From positions 1 to 8,138 of the forward strand of contig JASHWZ010000020.1 of assembly GCA_030043865.1 (NCBI GenBank): 8,138 bases of DNA, given 5' to 3'. The position numbers were made by a program, and so were the translations under genes. Below, one piece after another: positions 1 to 6,001 of this stretch. This DNA comes from Thermoplasmata archaeon (GTDB lineage Archaea; Thermoplasmatota; Thermoplasmata; Lutacidiplasmatales; UBA184). A model generated the notes under the pieces. It saw nothing but the letters and a program-made list of their open reading frames with translations. It was not told the DNA's origin and searched no databases. Numbering within the stretch: the first letter of the stretch is position 1; each line of letters starts with the position of its first letter.

Positions 1-13
1 GGCGGCGCGACCG

Positions 14-20
14 TTATAGT
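14..20 (+). promoter_or_regulatory. Probable TATA box of the cyclase/SDR unit
   Basis: TTATAGT is an AT-rich island in very GC-rich surroundings. Its centre lies about 26 bases before the ATG at 43. That is the usual TATA-to-start distance in archaea when transcription begins at the start codon, so a leaderless mRNA is inferred; there is no Shine-Dalgarno sequence before the ATG. The adjoining upstream bases (GCGCGACCG) could serve as the TFB recognition element. Only 13 bases of upstream sequence are visible. Confidence 0.5.
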
Positions 21-42
21 ACCGGGGCGCGCTCGGCGGCGC

Positions 43-702
43 ATGCCGCCGATCCGTCGGGTCCACGACCTGACCGCGCTCCTCGAGACCCACATGCCCG
101 TCTGGCCGACCTCACCGCTGCCCACGTTCGAGCCGGTCGGATTCGTTCCGCGGGACGGCTACTCGATCGAGCGGGTCTCCTGCCTGACCCATACCGGCAC
201 GCACATGGACGCGCCGTACCATTTCCTCGAGGACGGACTGACGGTAGACCGCATTCCCCCGACTCAGCTCGTGGGGTCGGCGGCGGTGCTGGACGTTCGG
301 AACGACGTGGAGGGGACGATCATCTCCCCTCGGGCCCTCGAGCGGCACTGGCCCAAGAAGGGTGCGCCCGAGATCGTCCTGCTCCGTACCGATTGGAGCC
401 AGCGTCGTGCCCCGACGCGCGCGTACCTGTATGAGTTCCCGGGCCTCGACCCGGCGGCCGCCGAATGGCTGGTCAAAAAGAAGGTCAAGGGGGTCGGCAC
501 CGACACTCTCGGGATCGACCCGTTCACGAACGCGAAGTTCGAAGCTCACAAGGTGTTGCTGGGCAAGGGGATCTGGATCCTCGAAGCGCTCGACCACTTG
601 GACCAGCTCGCGGAGGGCGTCGAGTACACGCTCGTCGCCGGTCCGCTCAAGATCTCGGGCGGGAGCGGGGCGATGGCCCGGGTCCTCGCGATCGAGAGCT
701 AG
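43..702 (+). CDS. Cyclase family metal-dependent hydrolase (kynurenine formamidase-like)
   Basis: This 219-residue protein matches the cyclase superfamily (Pfam PF04199), which includes bacterial kynurenine formamidase (KynB), isatin hydrolase and related amide or lactam hydrolases. The family signature HxGTHxDxPxH is intact: H50, T51-G-T-H54, D56, P58 and H60, which in characterised members bind one or two metal ions (Zn or Mn). H169 and E181 lie 12 residues apart, matching the second catalytic/metal pair of KynB-type enzymes. Length is normal for the family and no signal peptide is visible, so it should be cytosolic. The ATG at 43 is chosen because a TATA-like box lies 26 bases upstream and the N-terminal HDLT segment is typical of the family. 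It is followed after 8 bases by a dehydrogenase-like gene, presumably co-transcribed. The substrate cannot be read from sequence: no tryptophan dioxygenase or kynureninase is nearby, so a kynurenine role is only one option. Confidence 0.88.
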   Translation: MPPIRRVHDLTALLETHMPVWPTSPLPTFEPVGFVPRDGYSIERVSCLTHTGTHMDAPYHFLEDGLTVDRIPPTQLVGSAAVLDVRNDVEGTIISPRALERHWPKKGAPEIVLLRTDWSQRRAPTRAYLYEFPGLDPAAAEWLVKKKVKGVGTDTLGIDPFTNAKFEAHKVLLGKGIWILEALDHLDQLAEGVEYTLVAGPLKISGGSGAMARVLAIES

Positions 703-710
703 GTTCCGCT

Positions 711-1505
711 ATGCCTCTCGCCTCCGGACTGCGCGACGCGCGCGTGCTCGTGACCGCGGCCAGTCAGGGCATCGGGTACGGGTGCGCGGAGGCGTTCCTC
801 GGCGAGGGTGCCCGGGTCGTCATCAACTCCTCGAATGCGGAGCGCCTCGCCGCGGCCGTCGCGAGGCTGAAAGCGCGGGGGGAGGTCCACGGCGTCGTCG
901 CCGACCTCGCTCGGCATGCCGACCTCGACCGGCTCCTCGCCGAGACCGTCGAGCGGCTGGGCGGGCTGGACACCCTCGTGTACGTCACCGGTTCCCCTCA
1001 CCCGGGCGTGTTCCTCGAGCAGGGGTACGACGACTGGGAACGCGCGGCCGCGCTGCTCGTGGTGAGCCCCTCGTACCTCGCACGGAAGGCGGCCGAAGCG
1101 ATGCTCGAAGGGTCGACCCGCGGCCGGATGGTGTTCCTGACGTCGGTCGCGATCCGCGAGCCGATCGCGAACCTCGCGACGTCGAGCGTCTGTCGGATCG
1201 CCGTCGCGGGCCTCGTACGGACGCTCGCGCGCGAGCTCGGACCGAAGGGGATCCGCGTGAACGGCGTCGTCCCGGGCTACATCCGGACCGCCCGCGTCGA
1301 GGAAGTCACCCGCGACGCCGCCCACCGCCGCGGGATCCCCCCCGAGGAGGCGCTGCAGGGCCTCGAACGCGAGATCCCGCTCGGTCGCATCGGCTCCCCG
1401 GAAGAGCTCGCGCGCGCAGTCGTGTTCCTCGGCAGCGACCTTTCCAGCTACGTGACCGGGGCGATGCTCCCGGTGGACGGCGGCTATCTCCGGTCGACGG
1501 GCTGA
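711..1505 (+). CDS. SDR-family oxidoreductase homologue with non-canonical active site
   Basis: This 264-residue protein has the classical short-chain dehydrogenase/reductase (Rossmann) layout. The cofactor loop is T15-A-A-S-Q-G20-I-G22, normally TGxxxGIG. D65 follows beta-strand 3. V90-Y-V-T-G94 stands in place of NNAG. S145 is the expected catalytic serine, and the R-V-N184 and P188-G189 region and the C-terminal DGG motif are present. It resembles FabG/gluconate-5-dehydrogenase-like 3-oxoacyl reductases. Aligning the helix ending in GLVRTLARELG with canonical YxxxK puts S158 where Tyr is expected and R162 where Lys is expected, so ordinary SDR chemistry is doubtful; it may be a divergent subgroup or a binding protein. 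The ATG at 711 is only 8 bases after the cyclase stop with no clear ribosome site or own TATA box, suggesting co-transcription. It ends 4 bases before the stop of the convergent cupin gene. Confidence 0.87.
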   Translation: MPLASGLRDARVLVTAASQGIGYGCAEAFLGEGARVVINSSNAERLAAAVARLKARGEVHGVVADLARHADLDRLLAETVERLGGLDTLVYVTGSPHPGVFLEQGYDDWERAAALLVVSPSYLARKAAEAMLEGSTRGRMVFLTSVAIREPIANLATSSVCRIAVAGLVRTLARELGPKGIRVNGVVPGYIRTARVEEVTRDAAHRRGIPPEEALQGLEREIPLGRIGSPEELARAVVFLGSDLSSYVTGAMLPVDGGYLRSTG

Positions 1506-1509
1506 CGCG

Positions 1510-1866
1510 CTACGGTCGGTCCGGCGGCACGGTCTCGCCGAGGAAATCCTCGCGCCGGGGAGTGAACACGTCGAGGATGATCGTCGGACCCGAGGGGTCG
1601 GAAAGGAGTTCGTGCGGCACATCGCTCGGCACGGTGTACGACGACCCGACCGTCAGCTGCCAGGTCTCCCCGCCGACCCGGAAACGGCCGCCGCCCTGGA
1701 GGACGGTGCCGGATTGAACGTGGGGATGGGTGTGCCGCGGAAAGGTGGTCGCGGGGTCGATCCGATAGAGGACCATCATCACCCCGGCGTCGTGGGCCAA
1801 GATCCGCCGTCGGACCCCCGGCAGGATCTCGTGCCACGCCTCCGGCTTGTCCTCCCAGAGCGGCAT
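1510..1866 (-). CDS. Small single-domain cupin (KdgF-like)
   Basis: This 118-residue protein is a single cupin barrel. Motif 1 is P43-R-H45-T-H47-P-H49-V-Q51, then a glycine-rich turn (G58-G-G60); motif 2 contains P80 and V83-P-H85. H45, H47, Q51 and H85 are the likely metal ligands, with Gln in place of the more usual Glu. The N-terminal GVRRRILAHDAGVMMVLYRI is typical of KdgF-like cupins, some of which convert unsaturated uronates; many relatives are uncharacterised, so no function is assigned. The start is set at the ATG at 1866 because translation from the upstream in-frame ATG (1968) adds a low-complexity Arg/Ser/Pro leader and would overlap the preceding gene by 56 bases. The 46-base gap after the PLP-enzyme gene holds an AT-rich box, so the cupin may have its own promoter as well as read-through. 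Confidence 0.8.
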   Translation of the reverse strand: MPLWEDKPEAWHEILPGVRRRILAHDAGVMMVLYRIDPATTFPRHTHPHVQSGTVLQGGGRFRVGGETWQLTVGSSYTVPSDVPHELLSDPSGPTIILDVFTPRREDFLGETVPPDRP

Positions 1867-1886
1867 GGCTCGGCCACCGCGGGACG

Positions 1887-1893
1887 GTATTTC
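1887..1893 (-). promoter_or_regulatory. Possible TATA-like box for the cupin gene
   Basis: On the minus strand the short spacer between the PLP-enzyme stop and the cupin ATG reads GCGGGAAATACC. The GAAATA core is the only A/T-rich stretch there. Its centre is about 24 bases before the ATG at 1866, compatible with a leaderless internal start. The GC-rich run before it could act as a TFB element. The match is short, so confidence is low. Confidence 0.3.
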
Positions 1894-1912
1894 CCGCTGT
1901 CGTCCCGGGGGC

Positions 1913-3052
1913 TCACGCGAGCGCGCGCGCGAGGTCGTCGGTGAGGTCGCGGGCGTCTTCGACCCCAACGCTGAACCGCAGCAGGCCCTCGCGGATCCCT
2001 TGCTGCTCTCGCAGCGCCTTCGGCACCGACCGGTGGGTCATCAGCGCCGGCACGTTGACGAGCGACTCCACGCCGCCCAAGCTTTCGGCGAGCGTGAACA
2101 CCTTGAGCCGCCGGACCACCCGACGCACCTCGGCGAGCCCGCCCTTCAGCTCGGCCGATACCATCCCGCCGTAGTCGTCCATCTGCCGCCGCGCGACCGC
2201 ATGCCCGGGATGGCTCATGAGCCCCGGGTAGAGCGTTCGCGCGACGCGACGGTGATGGGAAAGGAAGTCGGCGACCCGAGCCGCGTTCTTGCAGTGTGCT
2301 CGCACGCGCAACCCCATCGTCCGGATCCCCCGCAGCACGAGGAAGCAGTCGAGCGGACCGGGCACGCCCCCCTGGGTGTTCTGGTACCACCGGTACTTCT
2401 CGAGGAGCGAGCGGCGCCGGAAGACGAGGGCGCCGCCGATGAGGTCGCTGTGCCCTCCGAGGTACTTCGTGGTCGAGTGCACGACGACATCGGCGCCGAA
2501 GGCGAGGGGACGCTGGAGCACGGGCGAGGCGAACGTGTTGTCGACCGCGACGCGGGTACCGTGCTCCCGCGCGACGGCGGTCGCCCCGCGAAGGTCGGTG
2601 ATCTTGAGGAGCGGGTTCGTCGGGGTTTCGAGGTACAGGAGGTCGGCCTTCGGCCGTTCGGCGAGCGCCCGACGGACGTTCGCGAGGTCGGTGGTGTCGA
2701 TGAAGTCGACCCGAACGCCGTGGCTCCGGGCGACCTGGAGCAGGCGCCAGGTTCCGGCGTAGAGGTCGTCTCCCGCCACGATCCGGCTCCCGCTCGGATA
2801 CGCCATCAGGAGCGCCGAGGTCGCCGCGAGCCCGGACCCGAAGGCAAGCGCCCCGGCCCCGCCCTCGAGCCGGCTGAGGACCCGCTCGAGCGCCGCTCGG
2901 GTGGGGTTGCCGGTCCTCGAGTAGACGAACCCTCGCGCCTTGCCGGGCGCGAGCTCCGCGTACGTCGAGGTGAGGTAGACCGGAACATTGACCGCTCCCG
3001 TCTGGGGGTCCGGCTCCTGGCCGTCGTGGATCAGGCGAGTGTCCCACTCCAT
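1913..3052 (-). CDS. Cys/Met-metabolism PLP enzyme (cystathionine gamma-synthase/lyase family)
   Basis: This full-length 379-residue protein belongs to the Cys/Met metabolism PLP family (PF01053, fold-type I). Visible hallmarks are Y44-S-R46-T-G-N-P-T (subunit-bridging phosphate contacts), F71-G-S-G-L-A-A (PLP phosphate loop), Y98 stacking over PLP with R103, D171-N-T-F (pyridine-nitrogen aspartate), K196 in HSTTKYLGGHSD (Schiff-base lysine), E329 and S330 in GGVESL, T339 in PALMTH, and R359 in RFSVGVED (substrate carboxylate). G100 occupies the position where methionine gamma-lyases carry a key Cys, arguing against that activity. V43, just before Y44, replaces the acid (Asp/Glu) found in characterised cystathionine synthases and lyases, so the exact reaction is uncertain. 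The ATG at 3052 has a strong purine-rich ribosome site (GGAGGGG) four bases after its GGAGG core. The gene is divergent from the permease gene and followed 46 bases later by the cupin. Confidence 0.92.
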   Translation of the reverse strand: MEWDTRLIHDGQEPDPQTGAVNVPVYLTSTYAELAPGKARGFVYSRTGNPTRAALERVLSRLEGGAGALAFGSGLAATSALLMAYPSGSRIVAGDDLYAGTWRLLQVARSHGVRVDFIDTTDLANVRRALAERPKADLLYLETPTNPLLKITDLRGATAVAREHGTRVAVDNTFASPVLQRPLAFGADVVVHSTTKYLGGHSDLIGGALVFRRRSLLEKYRWYQNTQGGVPGPLDCFLVLRGIRTMGLRVRAHCKNAARVADFLSHHRRVARTLYPGLMSHPGHAVARRQMDDYGGMVSAELKGGLAEVRRVVRRLKVFTLAESLGGVESLVNVPALMTHRSVPKALREQQGIREGLLRFSVGVEDARDLTDDLARALA

Positions 3053-3054
3053 CG

Positions 3055-3063
3055 CCCCTCCCC
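3055..3063 (-). promoter_or_regulatory. Ribosome binding site of the PLP enzyme
   Basis: The minus strand reads GGGGAGGGG, then CG, then the ATG at 3052. It matches the archaeal anti-Shine-Dalgarno (CACCUCC-type) well and decides the start. Most other genes in the window lack such a site, which implies that this mRNA has a real leader. A second GGAGG lies at 3074-3078, next to a small hairpin. Confidence 0.6.
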
Positions 3064-3077
3064 GAGGCGAAAGCCTC
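3064..3077. promoter_or_regulatory. Small hairpin in the 5' leader of the PLP enzyme
   Basis: GAGGC-GAAA-GCCTC on the plus strand is a perfect 5-bp stem with a 4-base loop. In the PLP-enzyme mRNA it would read GAGGC-UUUC-GCCUC directly upstream of the ribosome site, and its 5' arm overlaps a second GGAGG. It could present or mask ribosome-binding purines, but 5-bp stems are common by chance in GC-rich DNA. Confidence 0.3.
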
Positions 3078-3142
3078 CTTCAAAGATTCCCTAGGGTCCG
3101 GGAAGAACCGCGTCCCGCCCGCAGAAACGGGGGCGTTCGCTG

Positions 3143-3152
3143 ACATTAAGAA
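3143..3152. promoter_or_regulatory. AT-rich box in the divergent spacer
   Basis: CATTAAGAAG (minus strand CTTCTTAATG) is one of the few A/T-rich stretches between the divergent PLP-enzyme and permease genes. Read on the minus strand, a start site about 26 bases on would give the PLP enzyme a leader of roughly 65-70 bases containing its hairpin and ribosome site. Read on the plus strand, it would give the permease a leader of about 50 bases. Which direction it serves cannot be decided by inspection. Confidence 0.3.
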
Positions 3153-3169
3153 GGCGGATTGAGTCGCGC

Positions 3170-3193
3170 GCTAGGCCCTGCTAGGCTCTAGCA
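3170..3193. promoter_or_regulatory. Candidate operator: tandem repeat plus interrupted palindrome
   Basis: Two adjacent 10-base copies, GCTAGGCCCT (3170-3179) and GCTAGGCTCT (3180-3189), differ at one position. The second forms a perfect palindrome, TGCTAG-GCT-CTAGCA (3179-3193). It lies 34 bases before the permease ATG and about 125 bases from the PLP-enzyme ATG, inside the divergent spacer, where a dimeric regulator could act on the permease promoter. No regulator gene is in the window to pair with it. Confidence 0.4.
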
Positions 3194-3227
3194 CAGGGAG
3201 CGTCGGGGCGAACGGGTGGAATCCAGA

Positions 3228-4898
3228 ATGAGCGCTGCAACCAGCACGGAGTCGGCCGGCACCGTCGTGAACTTGCCCGCCTCGGAGACGGTGGCGCAGG
3301 AACTCGGCAGCAAGGACGTCTACGTTCGGCAGTCGTCCGGCCTCGTGCGGACGGTCAGCGCCCGGACCGCGCTGCTCGCGAACCTCGTGGGGATGGGCAT
3401 CATCGTCAATTTCTTCTGGATCACGGAGGCGTCCGCATTCTACCCGAACGCGAACCTGATCACGACGGTCGGGATCGGCGTGCTGATCAACGTCGCGGTC
3501 GGCTACGTCTATTGGATGCTCGCGAGCGCGATGCCGCGTTCGGGCGGCGACTACATCTTCGTGGGCCGGATCTTCCATCCGTCGATCGGCCTCGGGGTCA
3601 ACCTGTTGTTCTCCGTCGTCTTCGTCACCTGGGCGGGCCTGTTCGCCTACTTCACCGCCTACTACGCGCTCCCGACGATGCTCGCCGCGTACACGCTCGC
3701 GGGCGGTAGCACCGGGGCGCTGAGCGCGGCGACGACGTTCCTCGGCACGGCCACGAACGGCTGGTTGACGAACAGCGTGTTCTGGGTCGGACTCCTCGTC
3801 CTCCTGCTCGTGTTCGCGGTCAGCTTCCTCCCGACCAAGTGGATCTTCCGGGTCTCCGTAGCGCTGTTCGCCGGCTCGGCGATCATCTTCGTCCTGATGA
3901 TCGGGATCCTGCTCGCGACGCCCCAGTCGACGTTCGCCGCCGACTTCAACGCCAACCCGATCTACGGGACCAGCTACCAGGCGCTCGTACAAAATCTCCC
4001 GATCACCACGACCGGGACGTTCTTCGGTGTCGTCTACACCATGCTCAGCTTCATCGGCTATGCCAATAGTTCGTACTACGGCGGAGAGATCCGCGGGAAC
4101 CCGACGCGGACCCAAGGGCTCGCGATCTTCGGCGCCCCGATCCTGTTCGCGGCGCTGATCGGCGGTCTCTATGCGGCCTCCTACTACACCTTCGGCCGCG
4201 GCTTCTTGATCGGGCTCAGCTCCGCCTACTTCGGTGCTCCCGGCACCGCCTGGCCCGGCCCGCTGTATCTCGCCGCCTACATCGTGCACAACCCGCTGCT
4301 CGCGGCGTTCCTGTCGTTCGGGCTCGTCCTGACGTTCTTCGGGTTCTCGCTGATCTACTTCGTGCTCCCGACCCGGAACCTGTTCGCCTGGTCGTTCGAC
4401 CGAGTGCTCCCGTCGTTCTTCACGAAGGTCACGCGGAACGGCGTCCCGTGGGTCGCCGTGCTCACGCTCGCGATCGGGGCGTTCATCTCGCTCGTGATCC
4501 AGACCTTCTACCCGACGTACTTCGACTACGCGACGCTCGGCTACTCGAACTTCGGCTTCTGGTTCGCGGTCGGCATCGTCTGCCTCGCCGGCGCGCTGTT
4601 CCCCTTCATCCGGAAGCGCATGTTCGCGCAGGCGCCCGCGATAGTCCGCGCGCGCCTCGGGCCGGTGCCGGTCCTGACGATCGTCGGCGTGGCGGCCTTC
4701 GCCGCTTCCTGGTTCGTCAGCTACGCGGCCTCGACGGGGAACTACCTCGGCATCACGAGCGGCTACAGCGTCAACGACCTGCTGTTCCTGCCGATCGTTT
4801 TCGTCCTGGGGATCATCATCTACTTCGTCTCGTACGCGATCCAGCGCTCGCGGGGAGTACCCGTCGACCTGATCAGCAAGGAGTTGCCTCCCGACTGA
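3228..4898 (+). CDS. APC-superfamily amino-acid permease
   Basis: This 556-residue polytopic membrane protein fits the amino acid-polyamine-organocation superfamily (PF13520-type). After a hydrophilic N-tail of about 45 residues come some 12-14 hydrophobic segments, approximately at 47-65, 77-98, 120-150, 182-200, 206-230, 262-282, 300-322, 345-380 (probably two), 405-425, 440-463, 480-500 and 516-538. Family marks include A101-M-P-R-S-G-G-D108-Y in the loop after the second segment and, after the sixth, F275-I-G-Y with a following GGEIRGNPTR. It should import an amino acid or amine with a proton or cation, or by exchange; the substrate is unknown. ATG 3228 is preferred because GGTGG ends 8 bases before it; an in-frame GTG at 3216 would add four residues (MESR). 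It is divergent from the PLP enzyme, which makes a sulfur amino acid substrate conceivable but not shown. Confidence 0.9.
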   Translation: MSAATSTESAGTVVNLPASETVAQELGSKDVYVRQSSGLVRTVSARTALLANLVGMGIIVNFFWITEASAFYPNANLITTVGIGVLINVAVGYVYWMLASAMPRSGGDYIFVGRIFHPSIGLGVNLLFSVVFVTWAGLFAYFTAYYALPTMLAAYTLAGGSTGALSAATTFLGTATNGWLTNSVFWVGLLVLLLVFAVSFLPTKWIFRVSVALFAGSAIIFVLMIGILLATPQSTFAADFNANPIYGTSYQALVQNLPITTTGTFFGVVYTMLSFIGYANSSYYGGEIRGNPTRTQGLAIFGAPILFAALIGGLYAASYYTFGRGFLIGLSSAYFGAPGTAWPGPLYLAAYIVHNPLLAAFLSFGLVLTFFGFSLIYFVLPTRNLFAWSFDRVLPSFFTKVTRNGVPWVAVLTLAIGAFISLVIQTFYPTYFDYATLGYSNFGFWFAVGIVCLAGALFPFIRKRMFAQAPAIVRARLGPVPVLTIVGVAAFAASWFVSYAASTGNYLGITSGYSVNDLLFLPIVFVLGIIIYFVSYAIQRSRGVPVDLISKELPPD

Positions 4899-4917
4899 TT
4901 CCGCGCGGGGGTCCGGC

Positions 4918-4940
4918 GGACGGCGTCCGTTAAGCCGTCC
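4918..4940 (+). promoter_or_regulatory. TATA-like box inside an inverted repeat, promoter of the next gene
   Basis: GTTAAG (4929-4934) is the only A/T-rich stretch in the 61-base gap after the permease. Its centre is about 27-28 bases before the GTG at 4960, right for a leaderless archaeal transcript. It sits between GGACGGC (4918-4924) and GCCGTCC (4934-4940), perfect complements with a 9-base spacer; a smaller GGAC-GGC-GTCC overlaps the left arm. The repeat may be an operator overlapping the promoter, or simply GC-rich coincidence. Confidence 0.4.
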
Positions 4941-4959
4941 TAGGGGCTCGCACGACCCC

Positions 4960-5994
4960 GTGGCTGAGGTCGTCGACCTGGTCATCGACCCCTTGCGGGG
5001 GGAGCGCCTCTCCATCGAGCTCCCGCTCACGACCCGCATCTCGCCCGAGACCGCCCGCGCGGAGCTCGGGCTGCCGGGCTGGGTCGACGTCTCGGACCCG
5101 ATCGTCGCGCGCGCGCTGCTCCTGCTTCGCGCCGCCCGCCGCGCGGACCCGCCGGTCGCGCTCGCGCTCCTCGGGGGTGCGGCGCACCGACTCCGATGCC
5201 CCTCGAGCAACCGGGCCGACCTCGGCTTGCGCCGCCCGCTCCACGACCTCGATGTCGCATGTCTCCACAAAGAAGTGCGCGCGGTCCGCCGGCTCCTCGA
5301 ATCGGTTCACGAGCGGGAGGGCAGCGGGCTCCGGTTCTTCGAGACCTCGGGGGATCGGATCTTCAACTCCCTCAGCGAGGGCCGCCGTCTCCGGTTTCAC
5401 ATGGTCCTCGGGCAGGAGGGAGCGAGCGTCTCGCTCGGCAGCGTCGACCTCCTCGCGGATGAATTCCGCTTCTGTCATCGGATCGACCTGCGCGAGGACG
5501 TCCGAGGAGCGGCCGAGCAGCACGGCACCCTCAGCCCGGCCCTCCTCCTGCTCGCCAAGATGCAGTACATCCAACGGGTGCCGTTGGAGGCGCGGGCGAA
5601 GGTGGCCGACCGGGTGCTGGAGCCGTTCGGACGGCACGACCTCTTGATCGGCCCCGAGACGAAGGACGTCCGCGACCTACTCGCCCTTCTCCTCGACCAC
5701 CCGATCGAGGCGGGAGGGGACGGCATATCGCCGGACCGGCTCCGCGAGATCCTCGGCGGCGACTGGGGGTTCTGGAAAACGGTGTCGCTGAACGCGGGGC
5801 TGCTCGAACGCTCCCCGATCCTGGCGGGCCTGCCCGAGTCGGCCCGCGCGACCGTGCGCCCCCGGCTCGACGCGCTCCGCGGGATTCTCGGGTCGCTGAC
5901 GCCCAAGCGTCGCCTCGCGTTCCTCGGCGGGCCGTGGTGGGAAGAGGTCGACGAACAGCCGTCCGTCGTCGGCATCGCGACCGTCGCGAAGTGA
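4960..5994 (+). CDS. Uncharacterised protein with a nucleotidyltransferase-like core
   Basis: I do not recognise a named family for this 344-residue soluble protein. Its middle resembles the DNA polymerase beta-type nucleotidyltransferase fold, nearest in layout to AbiEii/MenT-like proteins. L71-G-G73 followed by A74-A-H-R fits the GG motif; R91-R-P-L-H-D96-L-D98 fits the DxD metal pair; D163 in SVDLL could be the third carboxylate. A helical part follows with K200 in LLLLAKMQ and K235-D236-VRD239-LL, resembling the KDxxDL element of that group. The first 60 residues and the tail after about 255 match nothing I know. The start is GTG 4960: no other plausible start is near, and a TATA-like box lies 27-28 bases upstream. 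No small helix-turn-helix antitoxin gene is adjacent, so a toxin-antitoxin role is not supported. Base composition resembles its neighbours. The gene end faces the phosphoesterase gene, 7 bases away. Confidence 0.72.
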   Translation: MAEVVDLVIDPLRGERLSIELPLTTRISPETARAELGLPGWVDVSDPIVARALLLLRAARRADPPVALALLGGAAHRLRCPSSNRADLGLRRPLHDLDVACLHKEVRAVRRLLESVHEREGSGLRFFETSGDRIFNSLSEGRRLRFHMVLGQEGASVSLGSVDLLADEFRFCHRIDLREDVRGAAEQHGTLSPALLLLAKMQYIQRVPLEARAKVADRVLEPFGRHDLLIGPETKDVRDLLALLLDHPIEAGGDGISPDRLREILGGDWGFWKTVSLNAGLLERSPILAGLPESARATVRPRLDALRGILGSLTPKRRLAFLGGPWWEEVDEQPSVVGIATVAK

Positions 5995-6001
5995 GCGGGC
6001 G

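Noticed and set aside
362..1717. A 451-codon plus-strand frame across the cyclase, SDR and cupin genes
   Set aside because: It is Arg/Ser/Pro-rich with no motif and overlaps three recognisable genes in other frames.
1867..1968. An N-terminal extension of the cupin to the ATG at 1968
   Set aside because: It would add 34 low-complexity residues and overlap the PLP-enzyme gene; the cupin homology begins just after the ATG at 1866.
1779..3146. A 455-codon minus-strand frame overlapping the PLP enzyme
   Set aside because: It is the other reading frame of a well-conserved PLP enzyme; its composition is typical shadow sequence (Arg, Gly, Pro, Ala).
3171..5270. A 699-codon open frame on the minus strand opposite the permease and the start of the next gene
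   Set aside because: Its translation is an Arg/Glu/Asp-rich low-complexity chain with no domain, and it lies antisense to a clear 12+ segment permease. Long open antisense frames are common in GC-rich genes because stop codons are rare there.
4960..5994. A toxin-antitoxin or abortive-infection module
   Set aside because: Only the nucleotidyltransferase-like core is suggestive. No AbiEi-like or other small helix-turn-helix partner is adjacent, and both neighbours are ordinary-looking genes.
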